Origin: Sphingomonas parapaucimobilis NBRC 15100
GTDB lineage: Bacteria > Pseudomonadota > Alphaproteobacteria > Sphingomonadales > Sphingomonadaceae
NCBI RefSeq assembly: GCF_000787715.1
Contig: NZ_BBPI01000007.1
Coordinates: 1 to 53,301 of the forward strand
DNA: 53,301 nt
Reading direction: 5' to 3'
Shown here piece after piece: positions 10,906 to 18,827 of this stretch (the first letter of the stretch is position 1; every line of letters starts with the position of its first letter). The translations under genes and the position numbers were made by a program. Below the pieces are notes generated by a model. That model had not been told where the DNA came from, made no database searches, and saw nothing but the letters and a program-made list of their open reading frames with translations.

Positions 10906-12258
10906 TCAGCGCGCCCGAAGGCGAAGGTGGAAGGTCGCCCCCTCGCCCGGCACGCTTTCCACCGACAAATCCCCGCCCATCGCCCGTGCCAGACGGCGCG
11001 CGATATAGAGACCCAGGCCGTTGCCACCAGGCTCGCCGGGATCGACCCGCTCGAACTTTTCGAAAATGCGCGTCTGGTCCTCTGGCGCGATGCCCTTGCC
11101 ATGATCGACGACGCTGACCACCGCCCAGTCCCCGTCGCGCTCGGCGGTGACGACCACCTCGCCGCCGCGCGGGGTGTAACGGATCGCATTGCCGATCAGG
11201 TTGAGCAGGATCTGGAGACACCGGCCGAAATCGCCAATGGCGGGCATCGCCTCATCCGCAGCAGGACGACCGATCGTCACGCTGGCGGCATCGGCGCGTA
11301 CGCCCAGCAAGCCGGAAGCACGGCGGGCGACATCCGCCAGATCGATCGGCATGGCCGCCAGCCGGAAATCGGGCTGCTCGATCGCCTGCAATTCGACCAG
11401 ATTGTCGACCAGCCCGATCAGATGCCGCCCGGCATGCGCGATGTCATTGGCATATTCGGCATATTCGGCGGCAATCGGCCCGTCGCTGCGCGCCGCGATG
11501 CTGTCCGCATTGGCGACGATCCGCGCCAGCGGCGTGCGCAGGGCGCGGTCGAGTCCGGCCGTAAAGGTCTCGGTCAGCGGCAACCCGCCGGGATGCAGCA
11601 AGGCGTCATCCGTGCCCTCCCCCGGCTCGTCGATCAGATAGGTCGCGCCGACCAGCCCGGCGATGCCCCCCATCGCATCATGACGGATCGCCGCCGACAA
11701 CCGCACCGGCGCATCGGTCGGCCGCAACCGGGCGCCCCGCCCGTCGAGCGGCGCGCCTTCGTCCAGCAGCGCCGTGCCCGAGTCGAACGCGAAGAGCGCC
11801 GCCAAAGGCCGCCCCAGCATCGCCTGCGCATCGAAACCATGGCGCATCCCGGCACCCGGCGACACGAAGGTCAGACGAAGCGCCGCATCGGTTTCCCAGC
11901 GGAAATCCGCCCCCATCGCGGCATGATCGGGTGGCAGCGCGCCCGGCTTCCACGCGTCCCGATCACGCCAGCCGCTGACGCTCAGGCGGATCTGCCCGGT
12001 TTCGGGACGAGCCTGTACCCACAGATCGAGATCGCCCTCGTCATCGGCGACCATCACCTGCCGCGACACCGTGATGCCCAGCCGTCGCGCCAGCCGGGCG
12101 ACCCGGGCGATGGGTGCCACTGCCAGGCAGTCGCTGACGCTGCCGCCCGCGCGCATATGGAGCAGCTCGATGGGCGGATCGGCCGACAGGATGTGATCGC
12201 TCGCATCCAGAATGGCACGCGCGACCATCGACTCGCCGGGGCTATCCATCGAGCTCAT
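10906..12258 (-). CDS. Histidine-kinase-like ATPase lacking the phosphoacceptor histidine
   Basis: 450 residues from the ATG that overlaps the upstream stop (ATGA). No membrane segment is seen, so it is probably cytosolic. The N-terminal ~200 residues include a possible PAS-like sensor region. The dimerisation helix reads GLDRALRTPLARI, where kinases have H-E-L-R-T-P-L; the His position is Arg238. The ATPase domain is intact: N box NLIGNAIRYTP, G1 DHGKGIAP, F box IFEKFERV and G2 GGNGLGLYIA. By analogy with DivL (Tyr in place of His) it may act as a pseudokinase or allosteric partner. It is the last gene of a four-gene operon. Confidence 0.82.
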   Translation of the reverse strand: MSSMDSPGESMVARAILDASDHILSADPPIELLHMRAGGSVSDCLAVAPIARVARLARRLGITVSRQVMVADDEGDLDLWVQARPETGQIRLSVSGWRDRDAWKPGALPPDHAAMGADFRWETDAALRLTFVSPGAGMRHGFDAQAMLGRPLAALFAFDSGTALLDEGAPLDGRGARLRPTDAPVRLSAAIRHDAMGGIAGLVGATYLIDEPGEGTDDALLHPGGLPLTETFTAGLDRALRTPLARIVANADSIAARSDGPIAAEYAEYANDIAHAGRHLIGLVDNLVELQAIEQPDFRLAAMPIDLADVARRASGLLGVRADAASVTIGRPAADEAMPAIGDFGRCLQILLNLIGNAIRYTPRGGEVVVTAERDGDWAVVSVVDHGKGIAPEDQTRIFEKFERVDPGEPGGNGLGLYIARRLARAMGGDLSVESVPGEGATFHLRLRAR

Positions 12259-13307
12259 CGGCGATCGGAGCCTTCCAGCCGCTCGATGGCCTCTCGAAAC
12301 GGCGCGGGCAGGCTTAGCGATGCGATGGCCCGGCGGGCCTCTTCGGCGGGAATGGCCATGATCGCGTCCAGCGCCTCGGCAAAGCCATCGACATCGCGCC
12401 GCGCGTCCGCCTCGCACAGCGACAGACCGATCCGCGCGATCACCGGCCGATCCTGGTCCAGCGACCGCAGCGCGAGCCAGAGCCGGTCGCCTTCGGGTTC
12501 CAGCACGATCTCGCGGACCATGTCATGCTCGATGCCCAGCGCATGGCTGAGGAGGGCGACGAACAAACCCAATTGCCGGTCGGACAGGCTTTCGAGCAGC
12601 AGGTCGGGCAATTCGCCCGGCCGCGCGTCGATCGCCCCCGCCAGCCGCATCGCGGGCAGGCCCGACCGTTCACCGTCATCGCGCGCCGCCAGGACACGCT
12701 CGACCGCCTGCGCCAGTGCCCGGTCCCAGGCGGGATCGTCGCCTTCGCGCAGGGCCGCCGCCACGGTCCAGACCAGTCGTTCGTGCAGTCGGGTCGGCAG
12801 GCCCGCCGCTTCATCGACCTCGCGCGCACGCCCCTCGGCCAGCAGCACCGCACGCGCGGCCGCGGCGACGATCCGGTCGGGGGCTTCGGTCAGGCGGACC
12901 AGCAAGCTTGGCGCATCACCGGCCATGTTCTCGATGGGCAGCGCACGGGCGATCAGGCCCTGCCGCACCTGCGCCACCAGTTTGTCGACCAGTGCCGGGT
13001 CGGTCAGCGCATCCGCACGATAAAGGCGCCGCAAGACCTCTTCCGGCTGGGGGTGTTGCGCGCCCTCCGGCATGAGCCGATCGGCCTGTTGCAGCAGATC
13101 GCGGGCGATCGCCTCGACCAAATGATGCAACCGCCCCGTCACCTCGAACCGGACCTGATCGCTCAGGCGCGATTCGGCATCCAGCCGCAGGTCGAGCACT
13201 GCGCCCCGTCGCCGTCCCGCCGCGCGCGCGCGCGCCGCCGCGACGCGGTCGGACAGTCGCGTGGCTTGCCATGGGGAGGCGTGATGTGGGTCCGGTTCGA
13301 CCGCCAT
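12255..13307 (-). CDS. DUF2336-like helical protein
   Basis: 350 residues, Ala/Leu/Arg/Glu-rich and predicted all-helical, with no signal peptide or membrane segment. The layout (RLSDQVRFEVTGRLHHLVEAIARDLL, then repeated helical pairs, then LPDLLLESLSDRQLGLFVALLSHALG) resembles DUF2336, an alphaproteobacterial family of unknown function; this match is from memory. It lies between the nucleotidyltransferase-like gene (35 bases upstream) and the pseudokinase gene (4-base overlap), so it is very likely coupled to the latter and may be its partner. Confidence 0.68.
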   Translation of the reverse strand: MAVEPDPHHASPWQATRLSDRVAAARARAAGRRRGAVLDLRLDAESRLSDQVRFEVTGRLHHLVEAIARDLLQQADRLMPEGAQHPQPEEVLRRLYRADALTDPALVDKLVAQVRQGLIARALPIENMAGDAPSLLVRLTEAPDRIVAAAARAVLLAEGRAREVDEAAGLPTRLHERLVWTVAAALREGDDPAWDRALAQAVERVLAARDDGERSGLPAMRLAGAIDARPGELPDLLLESLSDRQLGLFVALLSHALGIEHDMVREIVLEPEGDRLWLALRSLDQDRPVIARIGLSLCEADARRDVDGFAEALDAIMAIPAEEARRAIASLSLPAPFREAIERLEGSDRR

Positions 13308-13342
13308 GGGGCACCGCTAACCCCTTTGATGTTAAAGCGACA

Positions 13343-14527
13343 CTAAACTTGGGCGCGCAATGTCTCGATTGCGGACGTTAAAGTGACGATCGCATAGATA
13401 CTCGCCAGCGCGAGGCCCCAGGGCGCGATGCCGACCAGCGCGGCGGGGAAAAGCACCAGCAGATAGGCGGGCGGGCTGGCCCACCAGCGGCGCCGAAAGC
13501 GATACAGCCCGGCCCGCTCCGCCAAGATACCGAGAATGATCAGCATCAAGGCCAGCACCGGCGCGATATCCTCGCCCGACAAACGGAAATCCTGCAACCC
13601 GAGCGCCGCCACGGCGAGCCCGGACAGCGCCGCGATCGCCGCCGACCCCGCGCGCGCCGCGCCCTGTTCGTCGCGCAATCCCGCCAGCGTCTCGCCAAGG
13701 CCCAGCCCCAGCGTTCCCGCAATGGCGATCAGCAGGCCAAAAGCCGGAAGACCGGACAGGATCAGGACCAGTCCGAGCAGCCCCAGCCCGGCCCCGACCC
13801 CGCCCGCGACATGCGCGGGGACCGAGCGCTCGACCAAGCGCGGCAGCGCGAGGCGTGCGATGGGTGCCAGGATATAACGATCGAACCAGCTCCGCCGCCC
13901 CGACACCAGCCGCGCGACGACCGCCCGCCCGCGCGCCTCCAGCGCCTCGGCGCGGTGAACGATGCCATGCCCGGCCTTTTCCGCATCGGCGGGCAGCAGG
14001 ATATGCGTCGCCCGCGCCTGTGCCGCGAGGCGCAACAGCGTCGATTGCAGGTCATAATCGCGGGGCAGTGCCGCCACTTCGGCGACGCGGCGCGGATCGA
14101 GCCGCGCGACGCCCGCCCAAGCCATCTGGCCGCCGACCCGCTCCAGCCCGGCTTCGGCCCCCGCCTCGGGCAACACGATCAGCGCGTCATGCCCGGCATC
14201 GCGCAGGACCAGCGCGATCGTATCCTCGGTGGTGATCAGGCCATCGGCCAGCACGAGCAATCGCGACAGGGGGTGGAGTTTCTCCGACGCCTCGACCGCG
14301 CTGCGCACCGTGTCGACCACCACCCCGCGCTGGGCGATTCGGGCGATCGCGCCGAGCAGTTCCGGGGTCAGGCGCGCAACGACGATGATGATCTGCGCAG
14401 CCCCCGCGGCGATCAGCAGGCGCGCCTGATACTCGATCAGGGTGACACCCGCGAACGGCAGGGTGGCCGTCAGCCGACCGGGGCGGTCGTCGGCATCGTC
14501 AATCGCAAAGAGAAGACCGGAAAGCAT
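13343..14527 (-). CDS. Degenerate nucleotidyltransferase / CDP-alcohol phosphatidyltransferase fusion
   Basis: 394 residues. Residues 1-205 resemble a sugar/alcohol nucleotidyltransferase (PFAGVTLIEYQARLLIAAGA, LVLADG), but the start lacks the Gly-rich GxGxR loop. Residues 213-394 have the layout of a CDP-alcohol phosphatidyltransferase: the entry WFDRYILAPIARL, then four to six membrane helices. The catalytic D-x-x-D-G-x-x-A-R motif is replaced by GLGLGETLAGLR at 274-285, so the aspartates are gone. Intact fusions of this kind make CDP-inositol and phosphoinositol lipids; this copy is probably inactive or repurposed. It sits between the Hpt-like and DUF2336 genes. Confidence 0.65.
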   Translation of the reverse strand: MLSGLLFAIDDADDRPGRLTATLPFAGVTLIEYQARLLIAAGAAQIIIVVARLTPELLGAIARIAQRGVVVDTVRSAVEASEKLHPLSRLLVLADGLITTEDTIALVLRDAGHDALIVLPEAGAEAGLERVGGQMAWAGVARLDPRRVAEVAALPRDYDLQSTLLRLAAQARATHILLPADAEKAGHGIVHRAEALEARGRAVVARLVSGRRSWFDRYILAPIARLALPRLVERSVPAHVAGGVGAGLGLLGLVLILSGLPAFGLLIAIAGTLGLGLGETLAGLRDEQGAARAGSAAIAALSGLAVAALGLQDFRLSGEDIAPVLALMLIILGILAERAGLYRFRRRWWASPPAYLLVLFPAALVGIAPWGLALASIYAIVTLTSAIETLRAQV

Positions 14528-14581
14528 CGCCTGCTGTTAGGCGCTAGAGGCGCGCCATGCCAGCCCCGACCCCGCGAAGTG

Positions 14582-14875
14582 TCAAAGGCGCGCGACCTGA
14601 TCCCCGATCCGGTCGAGCAACTGCGCGTCCGGGCTTTCCAGTTCCGCGGCCTGGGCCGCCAGCGTCATCAATGGCAGGGCATTGACGCTGGCCGCCAGCC
14701 CCTTCAGCCGCAACGCCGCCTCGCGCCATTCGCCGGCTTCCTCGGCCATATGCATGGCTTCCATCGCACGGGTCACACCCTCGACAAAGGCGTGGCGCAA
14801 CTCCTGGATCACGGCCGGTTCGTCACCCGCCACCGCCGCCAGGGTAGAATCGATCGTTCCGTGCTCATAGGTCAT
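14582..14875 (-). CDS. Hpt-like protein lacking the phosphoacceptor histidine
   Basis: 97 residues, helical, the size of a single Hpt domain. The segment WREAALRLKGLAASVNALPL matches the Hpt pattern A-H-x-L-K-G-x-A-x-x-x-G, but the His position is Leu55. It begins the minus-strand group that runs to 10906, with 54 bases to the next gene. Since the same operon holds a kinase-like protein with Arg in place of His, the two may form a non-phosphorylating pair. Identification as Hpt-like rests on this one motif and the helical pattern. Confidence 0.6.
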   Translation of the reverse strand: MTYEHGTIDSTLAAVAGDEPAVIQELRHAFVEGVTRAMEAMHMAEEAGEWREAALRLKGLAASVNALPLMTLAAQAAELESPDAQLLDRIGDQVARL

Positions 14876-14977
14876 TGTCTTCGCTTAAACCCGAACCGGG
14901 GTTGCACGGAATAGCGCAATTCGCTTTCTGCCATCGGCAAACGTGATAAACCGGCCCATTGTGACACGGGGGCCAAG

Positions 14978-17302
14978 ATGATCGTCGACATGCGCGCAGA
15001 GCGTCAGGACAGGTCGGACATGCCGAACGCAGAGGCGGATATGCCGGACTATGCCGCCCAGCCCCCGGCCGGAGAAGCACCTGCCGCCGATCCCCCGCCC
15101 TTCGGCGTCTGGCTGGACGAAGGCACCGCGCTGGCCGGAGATGAGGAACCTTCGCCTGCGCGCTGGCCGCTGATCGCCGCGATCCTGGTGTCGGTTCTGT
15201 GGGCAGCGGCCATTCTGTTCTGGGGCATCTCGGCCAGTCCGGTGCTTTCCCCCACGACGATGGCACCGCTGGGCACGCTCGCGATCGCCGGGCCGATGCT
15301 GATCGCGGTCCTGTGGCTGGTCGGCCAGCGGAACAGCCGCGCCGAGCAACGCCGCTTCGCCCTGACCGCGCGCGACATGCGCGAGGAAGCGGCGGCGCTG
15401 GAGCGCGCGGTCGGCGCGATCGGTCAGGCCCTGTCCGCCAACCGCTTCGAATTGTCGGCCCAGGCGATCGCGCTGTCCGAAATGGCGCAGGCCGCCGAGA
15501 CGCGCTTCAGGACGATCGCCCGTGATCTGACCGACGATATCCAGATGGTCGAGGCGCATGGCCGCACGCTCGCCGATATCGCCATGACCAGCCAGTCGAG
15601 CATGACCCAGCTGCTCGACGCGCTGCCCCGCGCGGCGGAGGAGATCGGCGAGGCGTCCGACCGGATGGCGGAGGCGGCACGCTCGGCGCATACCCATGCG
15701 ATGGAACTGGACGCCCAGTTCGTCGCGCTGGGTCGGCGCGGGCAGGATGCGGATACCATCGCCAGCGGCGCCGCACTCCGGCTGGCCACGCATATCGAGC
15801 AGATGGAGGAAACCAGTCGCGTCGCCGGCGCGCATCTGGAAACAGTCACGGGCACGCTGGCCACCACGATCGACGTGCTGCTCGACCGGACGGCCCAGGC
15901 CATGGACCAGTCGCGCCTGGGCATCGCCGCCCAGGGCGAGGAGATGCTGGCGATGGTCGCGGCGAACCAGGCCGCGCTCGATAGCGCCGCGCGTGACAGC
16001 GCCGACGCGCTCGCCGAGCGCCTGACCCATGTGGACGGCGCCGTCGCCCGCCTGACCGCCGAACTCGAGGCGCAGCGGATCGCCGGCGAGACGATGATCG
16101 ACAGGCTCGACATCGAATTGGAGCGGGTCGAGACGCGCATCGCGGTGCTGCACAGCCAGGGCACCGAAAAGTCGCAGATGCTCGCCGCCTCGATCAGTGC
16201 CTTGGGCGGCTCAGCCGATGCGATGACCGGCGCGCTGGAGGCGGGCGAAACCATGGCCAACCGCGTCATCGGCACGACCGAGACACTGCTGATCGCACTC
16301 GATGCCGCCGCGCGCGAGATCGACGAGACGCTGCCCGAGGCGCTGGAACGGCTCGACCAGCGGATGCACGCCAGCCATCAGGTCGTCGTCGAGACGAAGC
16401 CCGAATTGCTGGCACTGGTTGCCGCAGCCGAAAGCACGCATGAGGCGATCGAAGCGATCGCCGACGTCATCGCCGAGCAGCGCCAGACGCTGGAGACGCT
16501 GTCGGGCTCGCTGCTCGAAACCCTGTCGACCGGCCGGGCCAAGGCCGATGCGCTGGGCATGATGGTCGAGGAGACGATCGAACGCTCGCACCAATTCGCC
16601 GATGAGGCGGCGCCGAAGCTGGTCGATGCCTTGCTGCGCGTCCGCGAAACCGCCGCCACGGCGGCCGAAAAGGCGCGCGAGACGCTGGCCGATGTCATTC
16701 CCCAGGCCGCCAGCGCGCTGGAAATCGCCAGTGCCGAGGCGATGCGACGCGCGACCGGCGACACCGTCGAGCGGCAGGTTCATGCCATCGTCGACGCCAC
16801 CCAGAACGCGGTCGAAGCCGCCACGCGCGCGACCGAGCGGCTGGCGCGGCAGGCCGACTTGATCATCGAGAAGACGACCGTCGTCGAATCGCGGATCGAG
16901 GAAGCGCGGACCGAGCGCGAGGAAGCCGATCGCGACAATTTCGCGCGCCGCGCCTCGCTGCTGGTCGAATCGCTGAATTCGGCATCGATCGACATCACCA
17001 AAATCTATGCCCCCGAAGTCACCGACAGCGCCTGGGCCGCCTATCTGAAGGGGGATCGCGGCGTCTTTACCCGGCGTGCGGTGCGTATCCTCGACTCGCA
17101 TCAGGCGCGCGGCATCGCCGATCTTTATGACGAGGACCCCAAGTTCCGCGATCATGTGAACCGCTATATCCATGACTTCGAGGCGATGCTGCGCGGCGTG
17201 TTGGCGCAGCGTGACGGGTCCCCGCTGGGCGTAACGCTGCTGTCGTCGGATATGGGCAAGCTCTATGTCGCACTGGCCCAGGCGATCGAGCGGTTGCGGT
17301 AA
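14978..17302 (+). CDS. Large membrane-anchored coiled-coil protein
   Basis: 774 residues. A Pro/Asp-rich N-terminus (1-60) is followed by two membrane helices (about 64-84 and 97-117). About 550 residues of Ala/Glu/Arg-rich heptad-like helix then carry repeated patterns of the type ...LDxAAREIDETLPEALERL.... A compact C-terminal region follows (about 655-774, including YAPEVTDSAWAAYLKGDRGVFTRR and DFEAMLRGVLAQRDG). The layout recalls methyl-accepting or polarity scaffolds but I see no methyl-accepting signature. It is divergent from the Hpt-like gene over a 102-bp gap. Upstream in-frame ATGs at residues 5 and 15 are possible starts. Confidence 0.75.
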   Translation: MIVDMRAERQDRSDMPNAEADMPDYAAQPPAGEAPAADPPPFGVWLDEGTALAGDEEPSPARWPLIAAILVSVLWAAAILFWGISASPVLSPTTMAPLGTLAIAGPMLIAVLWLVGQRNSRAEQRRFALTARDMREEAAALERAVGAIGQALSANRFELSAQAIALSEMAQAAETRFRTIARDLTDDIQMVEAHGRTLADIAMTSQSSMTQLLDALPRAAEEIGEASDRMAEAARSAHTHAMELDAQFVALGRRGQDADTIASGAALRLATHIEQMEETSRVAGAHLETVTGTLATTIDVLLDRTAQAMDQSRLGIAAQGEEMLAMVAANQAALDSAARDSADALAERLTHVDGAVARLTAELEAQRIAGETMIDRLDIELERVETRIAVLHSQGTEKSQMLAASISALGGSADAMTGALEAGETMANRVIGTTETLLIALDAAAREIDETLPEALERLDQRMHASHQVVVETKPELLALVAAAESTHEAIEAIADVIAEQRQTLETLSGSLLETLSTGRAKADALGMMVEETIERSHQFADEAAPKLVDALLRVRETAATAAEKARETLADVIPQAASALEIASAEAMRRATGDTVERQVHAIVDATQNAVEAATRATERLARQADLIIEKTTVVESRIEEARTEREEADRDNFARRASLLVESLNSASIDITKIYAPEVTDSAWAAYLKGDRGVFTRRAVRILDSHQARGIADLYDEDPKFRDHVNRYIHDFEAMLRGVLAQRDGSPLGVTLLSSDMGKLYVALAQAIERLR

Positions 17303-17321
17303 CCTGGGGCCGCCCCTTGCA

Positions 17322-17409
17322 CTTCGACTTCGCTCAGTGCGAACGGAGGGCGGAAAACTGGCGGTCGAACCTTGCCCCCTGCCGCCGTTCAGCCTGAGCG
17401 AAGTCGAAG
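17322..17409. repeat. REP-like inverted pair
   Basis: CTTCGACTTCGCTCAG at 17322-17337 and its exact complement at 17394-17409 face each other across 56 bases. The left copy continues TGCGAACGGAGGG; the right copy, read on the other strand, continues GCTGAACGGCGGC. The same 16-mer occurs three times at 45986-46148. The pair lies between convergent genes (774-aa protein and VOC protein). Confidence 0.85.
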
Positions 17410-17419
17410 GCCACGCCCC

Positions 17420-17788
17420 TTACCCGTTCAGCGCATAGACCCGCAACCGATGCCCATCGGGATCCAGCGCGACGAAGCTCCGCCCGAACGGGCGATCCGT
17501 GGGCGGCATCAGCATCGCCACGCCCTTGCCCAGCCAGTCCGCATGACACGCATCCACGCCGTCATGGTTCCGCCGGAATCCCAATTCGATGGCACCCGAC
17601 TCCCCGTCGGCCACCGGCTCGATCACATCGCGCCGCCACAGACCCAGCGTCGTGCCTGAGTCGAGGGCGAACAGGGTAAAGGCATCGCCCGCGTCGACGG
17701 GATCGCGGCCCAATATCCCGCTATAAAAGTCGGTGCTGACGCCCATATCGGCGATGTGCAGCAGGATGGTGGTCGTCGGGCAGGTCAT
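17420..17788 (-). CDS. VOC (glyoxalase/bleomycin resistance) family protein
   Basis: 122 residues, a single glyoxalase-fold unit of two beta-alpha-beta-beta-beta modules. Typical features are the opening TTTILLHIADMGVSTDFYSG, GLWRRDVIEP in the middle and the end FVALDPDGHRLRVYALN, where the family puts a metal-binding acidic residue near the C-terminus. The substrate cannot be told. It lies 32 bases downstream of the WYL regulator and is probably in the same transcript. Confidence 0.82.
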   Translation of the reverse strand: MTCPTTTILLHIADMGVSTDFYSGILGRDPVDAGDAFTLFALDSGTTLGLWRRDVIEPVADGESGAIELGFRRNHDGVDACHADWLGKGVAMLMPPTDRPFGRSFVALDPDGHRLRVYALNG

Positions 17789-17820
17789 GGCAAAGCTCCT
17801 TCGTTCGAGAGGAGCACCGC

Positions 17821-18546
17821 CTATCCGACGCCTGCGTCAGTTTCCGTCAGCAGGAAACGCTCCTGCGGAATGCCCTCCGCCTCACGCCATTCGCGGAGCA
17901 TGACCGCGCGACGACGCGGATAGCGCTCGGGCATGGTCCGGGCGGTGACGATCCGATCGATGCGGAACGTGCGATAGGCGCTGCGCAACTCGCACCAACC
18001 CAGCAGCACATCGGCGCGGTCGAACAGCGCGATCGCCATCGGCCAGATCATCCGCTCCGACGTCTCGCCCGTGGCATCGCGATACACCAGCAAAAGACGG
18101 CGCTCCGCGCGGATCGCGGCCCGCAGCGGTGCGGGGTCGACCTCCGCCTCATAAGTCTCGGAACATGAGCCGATGAATAGAGCGGTATCGCGCATCGCAT
18201 CGGCTTGCTCCGCCGTCATCGCACGCATGATCCGCGCCGCGGCACTGCGCGCCGCCTGCCCCATCGCCGGGTCCGCCCGCTCCGCGACCCAGCGCGCGCC
18301 CAGGACCAACGCCTCGACCTCCTCGACGGGAAAGCTCATTGGCGGCAGCATGAAACCGGGCTTCAGGCGATAACCGACCCCCGCCCCGCCCTCGACATCC
18401 GCGCCCATCGCCTGGAGCGTGGCGATGTCGCGGTACAATGTACGAAGCGAAATGCCGAGTTCCCCGGCCAGATGCCGCCCGGACACGACGCCGCTCTGGC
18501 GGTGGAGCAGATGCAGCAGGTCGAACAGGCGGGACGCACGCGCCAT
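17821..18546 (-). CDS. HTH/WYL-domain transcriptional regulator (YafY type)
   Basis: 241 residues. The N-terminal winged HTH (about 1-60, with GRHLAGELGISLRTLYRDIATLQ) is followed by a WYL sensor domain (about 140-225), in which RRLLLVYRDATGE and the later FDRADVLLGWCELRSAYRTF fit the family. WYL domains bind small ligands or nucleic acids. The start is 1 base after the DUF1467 stop. The downstream VOC gene is a likely target or partner. Confidence 0.87.
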   Translation of the reverse strand: MARASRLFDLLHLLHRQSGVVSGRHLAGELGISLRTLYRDIATLQAMGADVEGGAGVGYRLKPGFMLPPMSFPVEEVEALVLGARWVAERADPAMGQAARSAAARIMRAMTAEQADAMRDTALFIGSCSETYEAEVDPAPLRAAIRAERRLLLVYRDATGETSERMIWPMAIALFDRADVLLGWCELRSAYRTFRIDRIVTARTMPERYPRRRAVMLREWREAEGIPQERFLLTETDAGVG

Positions 18547-18547
18547 G

Positions 18548-18823
18548 TCAGACGCCCCGGCTCACCCCGCTCCAGTCGAGCATGTCCGCGGTGATCCAGC
18601 CATAGACATAGTTGAGGTAGAACAGGACGAACATCACCGTCGCCACGATCGTCGTGCGCAGGAAAAAGCGCCCGATCAGGAAGACATGCGGCGCGCTCTC
18701 GGCGGTGCCGGGAATATGCTCGCCCCCCGCCTCATGCGTGGTCCTGACCCCGAAGGGCAGGACCAGGAACACGGCGAGGAACCAGAACAGGACGTAGATC
18801 GCGAGCGCCGACGTCCAGTGCAT
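18548..18823 (-). CDS. DUF1467 family membrane protein
   Basis: 91 residues with two membrane helices (about 6-25 and 55-75) around a conserved LPFGVRTTHEAG motif and an acidic-polar loop. This matches DUF1467, an alphaproteobacterial family of unknown function usually found after the ribonuclease J gene, as here (4-base gap). An inner-membrane location is inferred. Confidence 0.85.
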   Translation of the reverse strand: MHWTSALAIYVLFWFLAVFLVLPFGVRTTHEAGGEHIPGTAESAPHVFLIGRFFLRTTIVATVMFVLFYLNYVYGWITADMLDWSGVSRGV

Positions 18824-18827
18824 GGTC

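Noticed and set aside
10474..13023. Plus-strand ORF of 849 codons opposite the pseudoenzyme genes.
   Set aside because: Antisense shadow overlapping the end of gltA and its terminator; no recognisable domain.
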